Shown one piece after another: positions 24,201 through 39,200 of a stretch of DNA of 64,000 nt; position 1 is the stretch's first letter, and every line of letters starts with the position of its first letter. The DNA comes from Bagarius yarrelli (taxonomy: Eukaryota; Chordata; Actinopteri; Siluriformes; Sisoridae). The translations under genes and the position numbers were made by a program. The notes below the pieces were generated by a model. That model did no database searches, had not been told where the DNA came from, and saw nothing but the letters and a program-made list of their open reading frames with translations. The stretch is from NCBI GenBank assembly GCA_005784505.1, contig VCAZ01000050.1, forward strand, positions 1,054,001 to 1,118,000. Reading direction: 5' to 3'.

Positions 24201-27200
24201 GTTCAAGCCCCACCACAGGCAAGCCAACTGCTGTTGGGTCCTTGAGCAAGACCCTTAACCCTTCCTGCTCCAGGGGCGCTGCATCATAGCTGACCCTGCG
24301 CTCTGACCCCAACTTACTAAGATGGGATATGCGAAAAATGCATTTCATTGGCTCTGTACATGTACCTTGGACAATGAAGTTGAATATTATTATTATTATT
24401 AATGATATCAAAGATGCAGCTTGTAACAAACTCCTCTTATTTTTCCTTGGGTAAAAACATACTGTACATGTACCTCTCCCTTTAAACAGATTCTTTTTTC
24501 TTTTTGTAGATCATTCTTTCCCTAAGGCGAGATGGGACAGATGGCCAGGCTGTGGTATTCTGGACCGTCCGACCTGTTGGAGAAAACAAAGATGACGTTA
24601 CCAAAGATGACCTCACACCTTTTGCTGGTTCAGTCATTTTTTTAACAGGACAAAGTGAAGCAAACATCTCCATAATCATCAGGGCTGATAATGTTCCAGA
24701 GATCAACGAGACAGTCATTCTTACATTAGACAGGTGCTGTGCACTTCTTACTTTTCACTATTTAAGAAATAACCACTATCCTCAGCCTATTATTTTCCTA
24801 TGAGATCATGCCTTAAAGAGTTTTATTCTTATTTTATGTAGTGGTAGCGCAGTGGTTAAGGTGATGGACTGCTAATTAGAAGTTCTGGGTTCGATTCCTA
24901 GCACCACTATGTTGCTGCTTTGGGCCCCTGAGCAAGGCCCTTAATCCCCATTTGCGTAGTTGCATAAAGAAATAAAAGTTGCTTGTTTAGGCTGTAAATG
25001 TAAATTCTATATACGACATTAATTTACATATACTGCATTTGGCAGACGCCCTTATCCAGAGCGACTTATACAATATTCCTTGTTATAAAACTGAGCAATT
25101 GGGGGTTAAGGCCCTTGCTCAGGGGCCCAGCAGTGGTGACCTTGGCTGGGCTGGGAATCAAACCCGGGTCCTTAAGTTGGTAGTCTAACAACTTTACCAC
25201 TGCGCTACCATTTCTCCACCACTAATTTACCAACAAATGAGCATGTATTTATTATTTCTTATTAGCTATGAACAATTTTATATTCTAAATATTTTTCAGT
25301 GGCAGAAAAAATATTTAGTAAATGTTAAAGAGCACCATTAAGGGGATTTACCAGATTAATGAACAAACACTTTATTTTGTTAACCAGATTCTTACTAGTC
25401 TTAGATTATGTAAAATTATAGATTATCTACAGCGAGTAGCTGTAGAATTAGTTAGAGAAGGAATAATGTGCTATAATGAAGGTATTAATAAAAACCTGTA
25501 AATTGCCTTACAAAGCACTGTTAGACCTTCTGTTATAAGAATTTAATAGGAAATTCTTCCGACCAATTGCGATTAAAAATGTACCAGCACTGTTTTATTG
25601 TTTAATCGGTGTGGTTCTGTGTTATTTGTTTTTTACAGCCTCAATGTTGCGTAGAGTTTTGACTACAGTGTTGATGTTTTGACTGGTGTTAGTTGTTTTA
25701 TTTATTTTTGTGTGTATTGTCCAAGTACCGCAGCCCACAGTATGTAAAAAAAAAGGTTCCCACCAAAAAAAACCTGATTCCATTAATAGCAGTAAGACAT
25801 GTGTTGAATTTTGCACCCCATTCCTCGTTCTCCTGAAGAACCACTTTCGTATTAATGAGTTCTGACGGGAACGCTCCTTCTCCTTGCCTCCCACTCTTTC
25901 TTTGCAGGGTAGAAACTGCACGCTTTGTAGTGTACTTTGGGTAAGTGTACACTGAAGTGATTTTGCCATTTTGTGTGCTGTGAATCAGCATTTTGTGTGA
26001 TGGACCTCTTTGGACTATGCCTTAACATTTTGATGGGTGAAGTCTCTTTCATTAGGATGTGTGAAATAAAGAGAAAGGGTGTGTGCCTCTGTTCGTGCAT
26101 GCAAATTGTGTGAATCAGTCAGGTCCAGACCACTGCTCTCTTTTCGTATTTAGCAGCTAATTTACCCACTTCTTTTATGCTCTGCTGTAAAGCCATCAGT
26201 GTTTGTATGCATGCGGTGCATCCTGTGAATACGTTTGTTTGGAATGCTGCTCCCTGTCTAGCCTTTGTCTGCCATTTTACTAATTATCTTAAGCTTCAAG
26301 CATTGGTACAGCCCAAGCCAAGCTCAGTTAACAAACTGGCCCCCCTGCTGGGTGGATCTTTGCTAGTACGCTGCTTCAAAACGTGTCTAGTCAAAGCAGC
26401 CCCTACACACACGTCTCACAGATGGACGCCTACAAACACAAACTGCTCTGATACCAATTTTCACACTAATGTTCTGCATCTCTGTATGTAAATGTAAAAC
26501 TTTGTGCTCTTCTGACATACAGGTCAAATACTGAGAACCAGATTCTAAAGCCTGGTTTCACCAGCCGGGAGATTGTCATACTAGAGAATGATGACCCTGG
26601 TGGAGTCTTTGAGTTTTCACCAGTGTCGAGAGGCCCCTGGTTTATCAAAGTAAGAATAAAGTTCTCCCTTGATGTACCAATGTCATTTTGTTTGTTTGAC
26701 AAAATAACATGTTTCTTCATTATCTGTACTCTCTATAGGAGGGAGAGACGGTAGAGCTGAGAGTTATCAGACAGCAAGGCCAGCTGCTGAACCAGCTGGT
26801 AAGATACACTGTAACACCCTCTGGAAATGAGGATTTTTATGGAGCTACAGGAATCCTCGAATTCCAGCCTGGAGAAAGGGAAGTGGTGGTGGCATTAGTA
26901 GCCATACCTGATGGCCTTCCAGAGGTAGGAATTTAGGTCCAAAATATTTTAGAAGATTTTTTGGTGATTCTAATCTGAGATTGATAACAGTCGGTCTAAG
27001 AATTTCACCTTGGGAGGTAGAGACCCTGATAAGGATCCTATCATTGACAGAGCTTCTTCATTTGTCTTATCAGCTGGATGAGATGTTTGCAGTGGTTCTG
27101 AGCAGCCACAGCACTCCAGCTAGTCGCCTGGGTAACAACAGACAGGTTAACATCACTGTGCATAAAAGCGATGACCCTTTTGGAGTCATCCAGTTTTTAC

Positions 27201-30200
27201 TACCACAAATATTGTTCTCCATCAGTGAAAGCAAAGGAATGGACATTTATTCAGGTATGTGCTAGTGTTATAGTTTAACATTTTTAACAATGGGGAATTT
27301 TGAAGTCTCAAAATTCATTCATATTTTTGGTGATTTTTTATTATAGCTTCCTACCCCATCGTAAGGGAGAGGGGTCGATATGGCAATGTGTCAGTCATCT
27401 GGATTCTTGAGCCCACCTTCTCAGAAGATGTCACACCAGTCAAAGGGGAATTGGTTTTCACTGAAGGAGAGTATCTAAAAAATCTAACTCTTTTCTCCAA
27501 GCCTGATGAGGTAAAACTCTTAATACCATAGCTGTTCATAAAGTACTGTACTTTTGTGTAAAAAATCTGACCAATCTTGCCTTCTTCCACAGACGCTATA
27601 TATTATATAAATGTATGTCTGCCTAAGTAACTAAGTAACCTATCAATTTAGTTAATTTGTTATTTAACTAAATGTTTAATTTAAACCATGCTAAAATGAC
27701 AATCACAAAAAAAACTTTTTGTCAGGTGCCAGAAGATGTAGAAACCTTTACCGTTACCCTCGTCAGTGCAACTGGAGGTGCTAGACTTGGAAATATTCGC
27801 AATGCATCCTTACAAATTAATAAAAATGATGATCCAATTTACTTTGCAGGTAATTATTTATGCCCTTAAAAAAAAAGAACTATGATGAAGTTAATGCGAT
27901 TGATTTTTTGCTTTTAAAGATTGTGCTTGATCATATTGTATTGTACCTGCTGTTTTAACCCAGAACCGGTTATACAGAGAGTCCAAGAGGGTGTTGTGGC
28001 AAATTTTACTATTCTAAGAGCTGGACTGGCCAATTTTGTAACAACAGTCATGTACCGGTTTGAGTATGGAGATTCATCACCAGGAGACTTTATTCCTTTA
28101 AGTAATGACTCACTGCTGGTGTTTAACTATGGAGAATGGATGAAGAATATATCAGTCGCTGTAGAGGATGACAACATTCCAGAAACTGATGAACCCTTTT
28201 ATATTGTGCTGTTCAACAGTACAGGTGCGTTACGTTGCCTAAATTATAGCCCATGATGACAGTATTTCAATGTTATTATTTGCTTTTGGCCAACCATATC
28301 TCATTAAGTATCTGAAATAAACCTTACTTCATAAAGCATGCTTTTAAATAAAATGCTGTAAAATACCATTCGAAGAAGCAAACAATGCACTTCATTTCCA
28401 TTTCTTCTCTGTAAAACTAATTAATCCAGCGTATTTGACAATTGTTTCAATAGACAAGGCAGGATCTGTTGATTAGACCTGACTAGCCTGACCCTAAAAG
28501 CCTTGCTTAATCCATGTATTGTGTAACACACACACACAGCAGCAGGGTGGAATGTTTCAGGATGTTAATTACAGAAACTAAACTAACACTATTTTTTTCT
28601 CTCGCGCTATACATCACAAAAGCGATTTAGTTTGAGCTGTATTCCTTTTTATTGTTTTTTTTTTGCTCCAAAAGTCTTACTGAAACATGTAAAGAGTACG
28701 GCAAACTGCAGCAGTGCCATTGTTACTGTCCTCATTGTGTACTTTCAAATTAAAAACTGACTGCTTAAGAATAATCTACAAACGTTACATAAGCTCATTA
28801 TGTAGTTGTAGGATGTTTAGTATGAATTGTTGACTGATTGATATGACTACTTAGTGTAATGTCATTGTTTTTTTACCATATTAAAATGTTCTACACTACT
28901 GACCTATTTGTGACCCGCTAATATTTTCTGAATGCAGGAGATGCTGTGGTTTATGGAAAGGATACTGCCACTGTCGTGATTGAGGCCAATGATGACGCCA
29001 ACGGGATATTCTCCTTGGATGCCACTGAGAAGCCTGTGGGGGAAGGAAAGTCCAACAACTTCTAGTGAGTTCTAACATAATTTTGGGGTTTTTTTCCATA
29101 AACTTAAGCATACACACACAGCACACTAGATGCATGAAATGAACAATTATATAATTCTGCAGCATTAAATCAACCCCTTTCCTATCCTGTCTGTTCTTCC
29201 TGTTATTATTTTCTCCAGCGTTATTAGGAATCGAGGGCATTTTGGCAACGTTACAGTCTTTTGGCAGCTCTTTGCCAATTACACTCCTCTTGGGGAGAGT
29301 CAGGAGTTTGTCAACACATCTGGATTTATAATCTTCACCACGGGAGAGAAAACTAAGCCGATAGTGCTGAAGGCCATTGCTGACCAAATCCCAGAGTTCA
29401 ATGAGTTTTTTGAGCTGCGTTTGATAAACATTTCAGGTCAGCCTCAGCGTGTGTTTTTGGAAAACATTTTTTCACTTTTAACTAAGTGAAACTGGACCTG
29501 TGTAAACATTCTTGGCAAATATATAGCTTCCAAAAATGTAACTGAAAATACCGTTAGTGCTTCTGTCATTATGTACCTATACTTCTTTATACAGTATTGT
29601 TTTTTTTTTGTTTTACAGGTGGATATCCTGGTGAAGGTGGCAAACTTGCTACAAAAGACCTCAATGCTTCTGTCCTCATACCTTTCAACGATGACCCTTT
29701 TGGGGTGTTTGCTATAGACAAGGATAACCTGGACCAAGAGATAGCAGAGGACTTCCTATCTGTAGATGACATGTCCTCAGTTACGTCCTTCACCATCCTC
29801 CGGCAACAGGGAACTTTCGGAGATGTCCGGGTCTCATGGGAGATCCTATCAGAAGCCTTTCCACAAGGTCTACCGCCGATGCAGGACTTTATTTTAATGG
29901 CCACATTCTCTGAAGCTGTCAGGCTTCAACCAAATGCCAGACGGCACCATTCTGGAACAGATGCCTTCTTCTTTTCTGGCATCCCTGGAAGCTATGGAAC
30001 CATTAATCCAAATACTCAGCCTGAAGCTATCCCTCTAAAACTAACTAACTTCACATTCTCAGCCTGGCTTATGCCCAGACCCAACACGGATGGGTTTATT
30101 GTTTCAAAGGGAAATGGCAATGGAACTATGTATTATGGTATAAAGGTCCAGACAAATGAGTCTCATGTTAGTGTGATGCTTCATTACATGACTGTAGGTT

Positions 30201-33200
30201 CTAACAGCACACAAGTGGCAAAAGCCACAGCAATGAAATTTGTAGACGATAATGTATGGGTTCATGTCATCATTGCAGTGGAAGAAGGGATTATTGAGTT
30301 TTATTTGGACGGAAACCCAATGCCTGGAGGAATCAAAAGTCTCAAAGGAGAAGCTGTTATGAATGGTGTGTAAAATGGGTCTGTTTTAAGGTTAGAATCT
30401 AGTACTAAACAATGTTCCATACCATGATGACTGAGGCTGTTTTGGTTCTTTGTTTGTCTTTATGCAGGTCACTAAAAAATTAGCAAAAAAACATTACAGC
30501 AGAAGCTGAAGAATTAAATGGTGTCTATTGTAATAAATTCACATCTAAAGTATTATAACATAGTGTATTTTTCAAACATATCCTTAAAATATAACCACAT
30601 CAATCAGGTTTATTTTACTCCTCACCAGTCTATCCTTTATTTTTGTGAGACATGTCTTGTAGTCAGTCATAACAAGTGTTGTTTAGCTTCTTACAGTGCC
30701 TGCGGTCCACATCTGGCAAGACTCTGTTGTGCAAATCTGGGCCTATTGTCTAAAATTTTGGAGTGCTTTTATGCTTGAACGAGTATGCAAGTGCTACTGG
30801 ACATTGTTAGGCACTAATGAAAGCAGCTGGTGATCATCCTGTCATGTAATGAAAAACAATGTGGTTTTACTCATTATAATCTCCTGTTTGGACCTTTTTA
30901 ATAGTTTCAGAGAAGTGGATCAACACCCAAACAGTTTGTTTGATATTTTATGGGGGTTGATAGTTTAAGGAAGCGTAGCAGTCTTTGTAGAAGTGTATTT
31001 TTAGTGCTCACTAAAGCCATGATTGGTGCATTTGCTGTGATGAAATAACTTGTTTTGGACTAATACCAAGTCTGGCAAATCAATCCTGACCAGATTTAAG
31101 TCTTTAATGAGTTACTTTTTGGGTATCTGTAAATGTACATTTTATAAACTGAAACTCAACAGACATGTCTTTCTGTAACTCACTTCAGATGCAGCTCCTG
31201 TAAGCATCGGCTCTGACCCTGATGGCCACCGGCTGTTCACAGGTCTGCTGCAGGATGTCCGTCTCTACTTCGCACGTCTCAACCGATCAGAAATACATGA
31301 GCTTCATGGCCAGCCTGCGAAGACTGATTTTCGTAACGTGGCTGGATATTTGGAATACTGGCAGGGAGAGATGCTTAAATCATTTGTCGTGGAAACACGT
31401 GATGACCGGGAGGAAGAGGGAGAAGAAGTCTTTTACCTGCAGCTGGTGGCTGTTTATGGTGGAGCTCGACTGCCCATGCCTCGTCCCACTGCCAGGATCA
31501 GGATTATGAAGAGCGACAATGCCAACGGGCTGTTTGGGTTCACTGGAGAGTGCATTCCTGTTGTAAGCATACAGTGCGGAGTGTCTGCCACCACATGAAT
31601 GTATTGATTTGCTTTTTAAAATAAACGATTTATTTAGAAATGTCTCCGAAAAAAAATCCTCCCTAATATATAATTTCTCTAGCAAAGAATTAGTTAATCT
31701 AATAGTCCTTACTAGTCCATCCGTGTTTGGTTTGGCTCCTCTAGAAATCATGTAATGTGACCCTCTGGTTGTGAGCGCATGTCCTCATGTATATTTGATT
31801 TGTCTTCACGCCTGGTTGGAAGGAGTTCACATTGGTCTCTTTAGGTTGGACTCATGGCATCTCCGATGGCTGATTCGATTAACAGGACAGATGGCAGCCC
31901 TGGACAGTGCATTCCTTTACAAAGACTACTTCTCGCTTACTAACAACAGCAACATTATGGCATGTGGCCTGCTGTGGCTTTCGTTCACACAGCTAACATG
32001 CTACTTTACAATGCTTACTGCATTAAAATAGAATTTTAAAATAAATAGAGATTGAATTCCTTGGTAAAAAATGTAGTAAGTTGAATTGGCACCAGAGAGC
32101 AATTAGATTTTTTTTTTATAATAATTAGCTGATTCAGAAGTTCTACTGAACACACTGATTGGATTTGTGTATCTTACACAATATGAATCCAAGTGTGTCC
32201 ATAAAGTAATGATAATGGTATTTCAAAAATTTGTTTACTAAAAATGTTGCCATTAAACATGGGATGGCATGAACCTGCTTAGTGGTGTTATCCAAACTAC
32301 CAAAATGGTGGCCTTTTAAACCATTCTTTATCTTAAAAAAAATGAAAAAGTCTTAAGTAGCAAAACCCTAGCAAAGTAGGGTGGATGGGGGAGCAAGGCA
32401 CCAAGTTGGGACGATCTAAGGATGCAAACAAAACTTACGATTCTGATGCATTTCTACCAAATTTTATTTTATGCTGTTCCAAACTTCAATAATGTCTCGA
32501 CTCAAAGAAAGCTGGAATGCAACTGATCAGTGTTCTAACGTTTTCCTGGCACCGCAACCCAAGTAAACATGGCCAGTTTCTTCCTTTACAGAGCCCTTCT
32601 CGAGCGTAGGAACTTCATTCTCATTACTTTCTGGACACACCTTGTAAACATTACATACATATTTTTGTTAATCTGCTATATGACTATCATATATGATTAT
32701 ATGTCTATCATAAAACATTTTAACAAATGACCTTAAAATGAATAAAATTAATATTTCAGTTAAATGCTCAGATAAGATAAGTACTCCGGCATACTGTTTA
32801 ACTGTCTAACGCGATCTGTCTTATCAGATATCTGAGGAGGGCTCCACTGTTTCCTGCATAGTAGAACGCACACGTGGTGCTCTGGACTCCGTGTATGTAA
32901 ACTACACTGTGACACAGCTCGACTCTCCTGCTAATGCACCCAATGTCTCAGACTTTGCCAAACCTGCAGGCTCTATCTTCTTCCTCCCAGGCCAACGCTC
33001 TGAGGTAACATGACTGGTGTCAATTGTTCATTATTAATGAGCAAGGGATCTCCTGTAGGGGAAGCGCTGCACTAAGCATGCAACACAGTGGAGGTCAAAG
33101 AGGTTTTTAAAAGTCGCAGATGTTGTTAGCATATAGTTTAATGTTTACTAGTTTTGTGATTAATGTTGTGTTCCAGCCAGGGTGTAAGCATCTAGCTCCA

Positions 33201-36200
33201 TCTAGTGGGTAGTTGAGCTGACTAAGTCTTGTCTTGTAATTGTTTGTTGTGGTAAAGTTATAGGATTTGGGGTGTAATGCTGTATTGCTACCTGTGTATC
33301 TGTGCTTGGTGCTTAATTAACAGTGACCGTCTTTGAAGCTTAGGTTGTTGTTGTTTAAAGAATTTCTTTTTCAGTTTATAAAATGTCATTCTGCAAAAAA
33401 AGCAGAGAGCTAATACTTACATTTAAGGCATCTGGCAGACACCCTTATCCAGAAAGACTTCGATCCATATCTTTTATACAACTAAGTGAAGTTGGAGAAT
33501 CGAACTCTTCCAACTAGCAGTCCAACACCTCAACCACTAGGCTACCACTTCCCCTAATATGTAGCCTAATTTAAACCAGTGTGACCAGGGCAACTGAGTT
33601 TTAAATATTTTTTATGCATCCTGCAAGGGTGTCCTTTTACAGCAAATAATTTATTTAAACCTTTATAGTTACTTTTCAAATACACAAGCAGAGAGATATA
33701 AAATAATTAGACTTGATAGGATACTCTAAGGGCTAAGATCTTACGTAATTTTCTGGATGTCACAGGTTCTGAACTTGCAAGTACTGGATGATGATCTTCC
33801 CGAGTTTGATGAGTATTTCCAAGTCAAGTTGGTGTCAGCCAAATCAGGAGATGGCAAACCAGGTTCTACCCCAACCAGCGGAGCCAGCATCGATCCTGAC
33901 AATGCCATTAACAATGTAACCATCAAAGCCAGTGACCATCCTTATGGTAAGCATGTCCAACAGTTATATTTCCTATTGTTTTCTGGATATGAAACTTTCT
34001 ATGCATATACACTATATCTACAAAAGTTTTGGACCTGCCTAAAACAACTGTTGCCACAACGTTATCTAAAATGTCTTTGCATGTTGTACCATTACATCAT
34101 TCCTTTACTGGAACTAAAAGGCTGGAACACTTTTTCAGCCCCTGTGCACAAATCCCACCGTCATGTCATATGATCGTAACCCTCCTGAACACATTTGGGA
34201 TTAAATGGAACACAGACTGAACCCCAGCCACCTTCATCTAACATTAGGGCCTGATCTCACTAATTATTTTGGGGCTGAATAAAAAAATTCCCACAGCCAC
34301 ACTCCAAAACTAGACGAAAGCCTTTCCAGACATGAGGAGAGTAAGAGTAGGACTGGTGAAAGATGTAAGAGTAAGACTCATTCAAAAACGAGGAAGTGGT
34401 AACGCAGTGGTTAAGGTGTTGGACTGCTAACTGAAAGATTGGGGTTTAATTCCCAAAACCACCAAGTGGCAACTGCTGAGTCCTTGAGCAAGACACTTAA
34501 CCTCTAATTGCTCAGTTGGATAAGGGCATCTGCCAAACGCTATAAATGTAATGTAATGTAAAATATTATGTTCAAAAAAACAATATTAATGCGATGTTAC
34601 AGTACTTTTGTCTAGAACGATGTATATTGTGTATTTTTCTGACAAAATCACCCACTGTCTCAGGTCTGCTGCAGTTTCAGACTGCTCCTATCACTCAGGC
34701 AATAATCAGACCAGCTCTAGAGGAGGCCCATATAACTGTAAAAGAAGAGGCTGGAGTGGTCAGTCTACCTGTGGCAAGAGCACAGGGCCTGCTAGGAAGA
34801 GTGTTGGTGGCCTATCGGACAAGCCCAGTAACTGCTATTGGCTCAAAGGACTATGAGGTAATCTACCATCTGCGTGCAAGACATAATTGATTTGTTGCTT
34901 TTTAGTATTGAAAATAATTTGGCCTACATTAATTTGTCCTCCTAAAGTTTGCCACAATGTTTTTTTTTCTGGGGTAGATTGCAGAAGGGTTGCTGGACTT
35001 TTTGCCAGGTGAAAGAGTCAAATTCATCAATGTGACTATCATTGATAACTCAGTGCCAGAGCTGGAGAAAGTCTTTAGAGTGGAACTGTATAACCCACGG
35101 GGAGGGGGTAAGACACATCACACTTCAAGCTTTTCTTGCACGGCATCAATCACAACTGAATGAAATGAAACAAAATAGTTGCTAGTCTAAGTTTTATTAA
35201 TAGTAGGCATCTGTCCATTCTTCTGCTTCGAATATTTCTTGCTTTGATATATTGCATGCACTGCCCTGGATATTTTCCATGAGATATATTTATATATACA
35301 CATGGAAATGTAAACCTCTGTTCTTTGTGTGATTTCATTTACACTCTGTGTGAATCATGTGTGCTTTTGGTTGCTGTGTGGTGATCAAGTGGACCTGTTC
35401 TTTGGAAGTGGGGACAGTGGAAGTGGAGAAAGTGACACTGATTTTCTCCTTCCAACTTTTCGCTATCACACTGGTAAGGCTACAATAAATTTACATTTAC
35501 ATTCACATTTAAGGCATTTGGCAGACGCCTTTATCCAGAGCAACTTACATTTACACAACTGAGCACTTGAGGATTAAGGCTTCGGGTTGGTAGTCCAACA
35601 CCTTAACCATGTGCCACACTTCCCTGTCTCTGTTCAATGATCCACTAACACCTGTCTTCTTATCCAAGTCTCTATTACTCTTTTGCCTTACAGTGCAAGT
35701 GTAAAAATGCGAAAAGTAATCAAAAATTTGAAAGTTGTGGTCAGTGAAGTGATGTTTACTCAAGTTGTCCTCAGGTTGCGAACAAAACCTCATGATGTTT
35801 TGTGAAATTAGAAGTACTACAGCCTTATTTTTTCAGTGTCTACAATTCATTCAAACTAAGCCATGTAATTGTTTGTTTTGACAAAAGCCTACTCTGTCTA
35901 TGCTAATTTGCCGCTCAATGCAGCTTTGGTTGTTTTTCTGGGCAGTATTTGACAACTCTTAGTTTGTAAACTTCAGATTTAGGGCAGCAAAAAATGTTTG
36001 GAGTCCTTGTCCATGTCAATACCCAAATATAACTTTTTTTTAGACTTTGGGGTTTAGCAGCCTCCTGCAAGTCCAAGACTAGTGTCTGCTTTGTTATTTA
36101 CATTGCTCTGAGGCCAAAAAACACTCAGAGGAAAAAATGTGGGAAAAGCAAATAACCATTATATCAAGAGAATAGCAGCAGTGGTGAGTGGTTTATTGAA

Positions 36201-39200
36201 AATGTCAGGATGTTCATTTTTCCCATAGGACCTCGTAATACATAGTCCGCCCTGTTTAACTTAGTGTCGATGGCTGGCATTAGTAAAGATACGTGATATG
36301 GACAAAAGTATAAGTAAACCATATCCAATTTTTTTTTGTTTCAATATCCTATTTCAGGTTTAGGCTAATTTTTTCTTCTGTAGTAATCGACACATATAAA
36401 TTTACTAGAAGCGTAGCTGTGGGGATTTTCCAGTTCAGCTACGATAGAAATAGTGAGATCAGGCACTAACATTGAGGTGAGGAGGTCTGGCGTGTTTCAG
36501 TTTATTCCAAAGGTATTCATTAGGGATGAGGTCGGGGCTTTGTCCAGGACACTCCAGTTCTTTTAAACCAAATATAACACACCATGTATTTATGGGGTTC
36601 AGGGGCTTTGTACACATCTGCATTGTCATGCTTAAAAGTTTTAAGCTTATTGAAATTAGTCAAGGAAGACAGCTGTATGCTTCCCATTTTTTTGGCTACA
36701 ATTTGGGGAAGACATAGGATATGCTAGTGAGATATCCACAGACGTTATATTCCATATACTGTAGTTTACATTCAGTTCTGATTTACAGAACTGCCAATAT
36801 ATATATTAATTGTTGCAACATGAGCAATAGTTGTGCCATTTTCATAATGGTACTGTATGTGCTAGTTGTTAATTCTAGCCATTGACGTTGAACTAGTTTG
36901 ATAAGTTACTTTCGAGTTTATAACAACGATTTTTTTTTTCTTTAAAGCAAACCTGGGACTTGCATCGCACATCACTGTCACCATTTCTGCTTCTGATGAA
37001 GCTCACGGGGTCTTTCAGTTCAACAATAATTCTATCTCGGTGAACGGAACTGAGCCAGAAGAGGGTTGGAGCAATGTAACGCTGCAGGTTAGTCCTCTTT
37101 ATGCTGAAATATTCATTTAAATTTGTTTGACTATCAGGGTTTGGTGTAGATATAGTTCATATTAATGAAATTAGATTTCTTTCCATTCTTTCTTAGGTTG
37201 TTCGCACTTTTGGCGCTCTTTCCAATGTCACTGTATTTTGGCAAGCAGATGCGGCCTCAGAAGGAGAGCTTATCTACACATCTGGCAACTTAACCTTCAC
37301 TGTAGATCAAACCATTGGAAACATTTTTATTTTTATTTCCAATGACGACTTTCCTGAACTGGATAAAAGTTATAAGATCCGTCTGTTAAACGTTTCTCTT
37401 GGGCAGCTTGGGAGCCAGACTGTTTCCACGCTGACTGTTCTAGCTAATGATGACCCCTATGGGCTGTTCCTGTTCTCAGAACGTAGTAGGTCAGTCAGGG
37501 TTGCAGAGGCAGACACACTGGTTGTTTTGACAATACAAAGACATAAAGGACTGATGGGAAGGGTGCGAGTGATGTACAGGACACTAAGAGATACTGATCC
37601 AGTGCCTTACCTCACACCCGGTGTGGGCAGGGCAAGTGCTGGGAATGATTTTGTTCCTATTTTGGAGTCTGTAACATTCTCGGCTAATCAGAGTGAAGCA
37701 AACGTCACTATCAGGATTCTGGATGACAAAGAACCGGAAAGGGCGGAGTCTGTCTTTGTTGAACTTAGCAGTGTCACATTGGTGGAAGGCGCACAAACAC
37801 GACCCAGTGAGAAAAACTTCTGATAATAGGACGTGGCTTTGTTTTTGCACTGACTAATTTTTTTTTTTTTTTTTTTGCAGTTCTTCTGTCACCTCAGCTT
37901 GGCTTGAGAAATGTCTCAGTAGCTCAGGTCATTATTGAGGCCAGTGATGATGCCTTTGGTGTGCTTCAGCTCTCTTCTTCAGCAGTAAGGGTGGCTGAAT
38001 ACTACGTAGGACCCATCATAAATGTAACACGAACCGGAGGGATTTTTGCAGATGTCTCAGTGAAGTTCCGAGCTGTACCCATGACTGCAAGAGTTGGTAA
38101 GTAAAACAAAAAAAGGAAAAACAGATTTATATAGGAATCAAGTTTCTCTTACACCTGCTTAAATATACTGCCCCAGAAAATGCAAATACAATGTAAGTCA
38201 TTAAAATAGACTTGTTATTTCTGATAGCTTGACCAAGATTTTTTTTTTTATTGTTTTTTTCTATGGTTACCTGTAGGGGAAGACTACAGTGTGGCCTCAT
38301 CTGATGTGGTTCTTCTAGAAGGAGAGAGCAGTAAACCAGTCCCTATCCTTATAATCAATGATGTTATTCCGGAATTGGAAGAAACCTTCCGTATTGAGCT
38401 TCTTAACCAGACCACTGGGGGGGCTCTCCTGGGCGAGCTCACTCAGTCAATCATCACTATTCTACCTTCTGATGATCCATATGGGTCATTTGGTTAGTTT
38501 CAGTGTCCAAACTCATATTAGAGTTATATCAGAATTTCTTTATCACTTTTATGACATGATCTGTTTCTCAGTTTTTCAGGCTGCACCAATTACTATTGAG
38601 GAGCCCATGGTGAATGGTTCTGAAGTATCTTTGCCCATTGTGAGAAATGCTGGAACTATAGGTTATGTTAGTGTCAAATGGCGTGCTAGCATTAATGGCA
38701 GACCTGCAATTGGTGACCTTCGACCTCTGTCTGGAGAGGTCAGCTTTGCTCCAGGTGAAACTATAAAGACTCTGAAAGTAGAGGTTTTGGCTGATGACGT
38801 GCCAGAAATTGAAGAAGTAAGTATTTTTTCAGCTATCGTAGGAATGTTTTGATTTCCCTTTTACTTTTTTGGTTTGTATATCTCTTTATTTCAGACCATT
38901 ATGGTGGAGCTTACTGGTGCCACAAATGGTGGAAGCATCGGTGCTGAAAATGTGGTGCATATCATTGTACCTGCTAATGACAATCCCTATGGCACAGTGC
39001 ACTTCGAGCAAGCGGTATATCGAGTACAGGAGCCTTTAGAAGGCGGGTACATTGCTAACATTACTGTTCGAAGAAGGTACATCATGATTTCTTTCTTATT
39101 TGTAAAGCCTATGAAATATAAAATTGGACAGTCCCCAAAGCTTTAACTAATCTTTTTTTTTCCAGTGGAGGTAATTTTGGTTTTCTAGAGATTCTGTATA

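Noticed and set aside
24838..24910. tRNA gene
   Set aside because: The A and B boxes are good, but the same head recurs in many copies with SINE bodies and tails. It is a SINE head, not a tRNA gene.
25622..26100. Three overlapping minus ORFs in intron 10
   Set aside because: They overlap in different frames with no domain or codon pattern. I could not support a nested gene.
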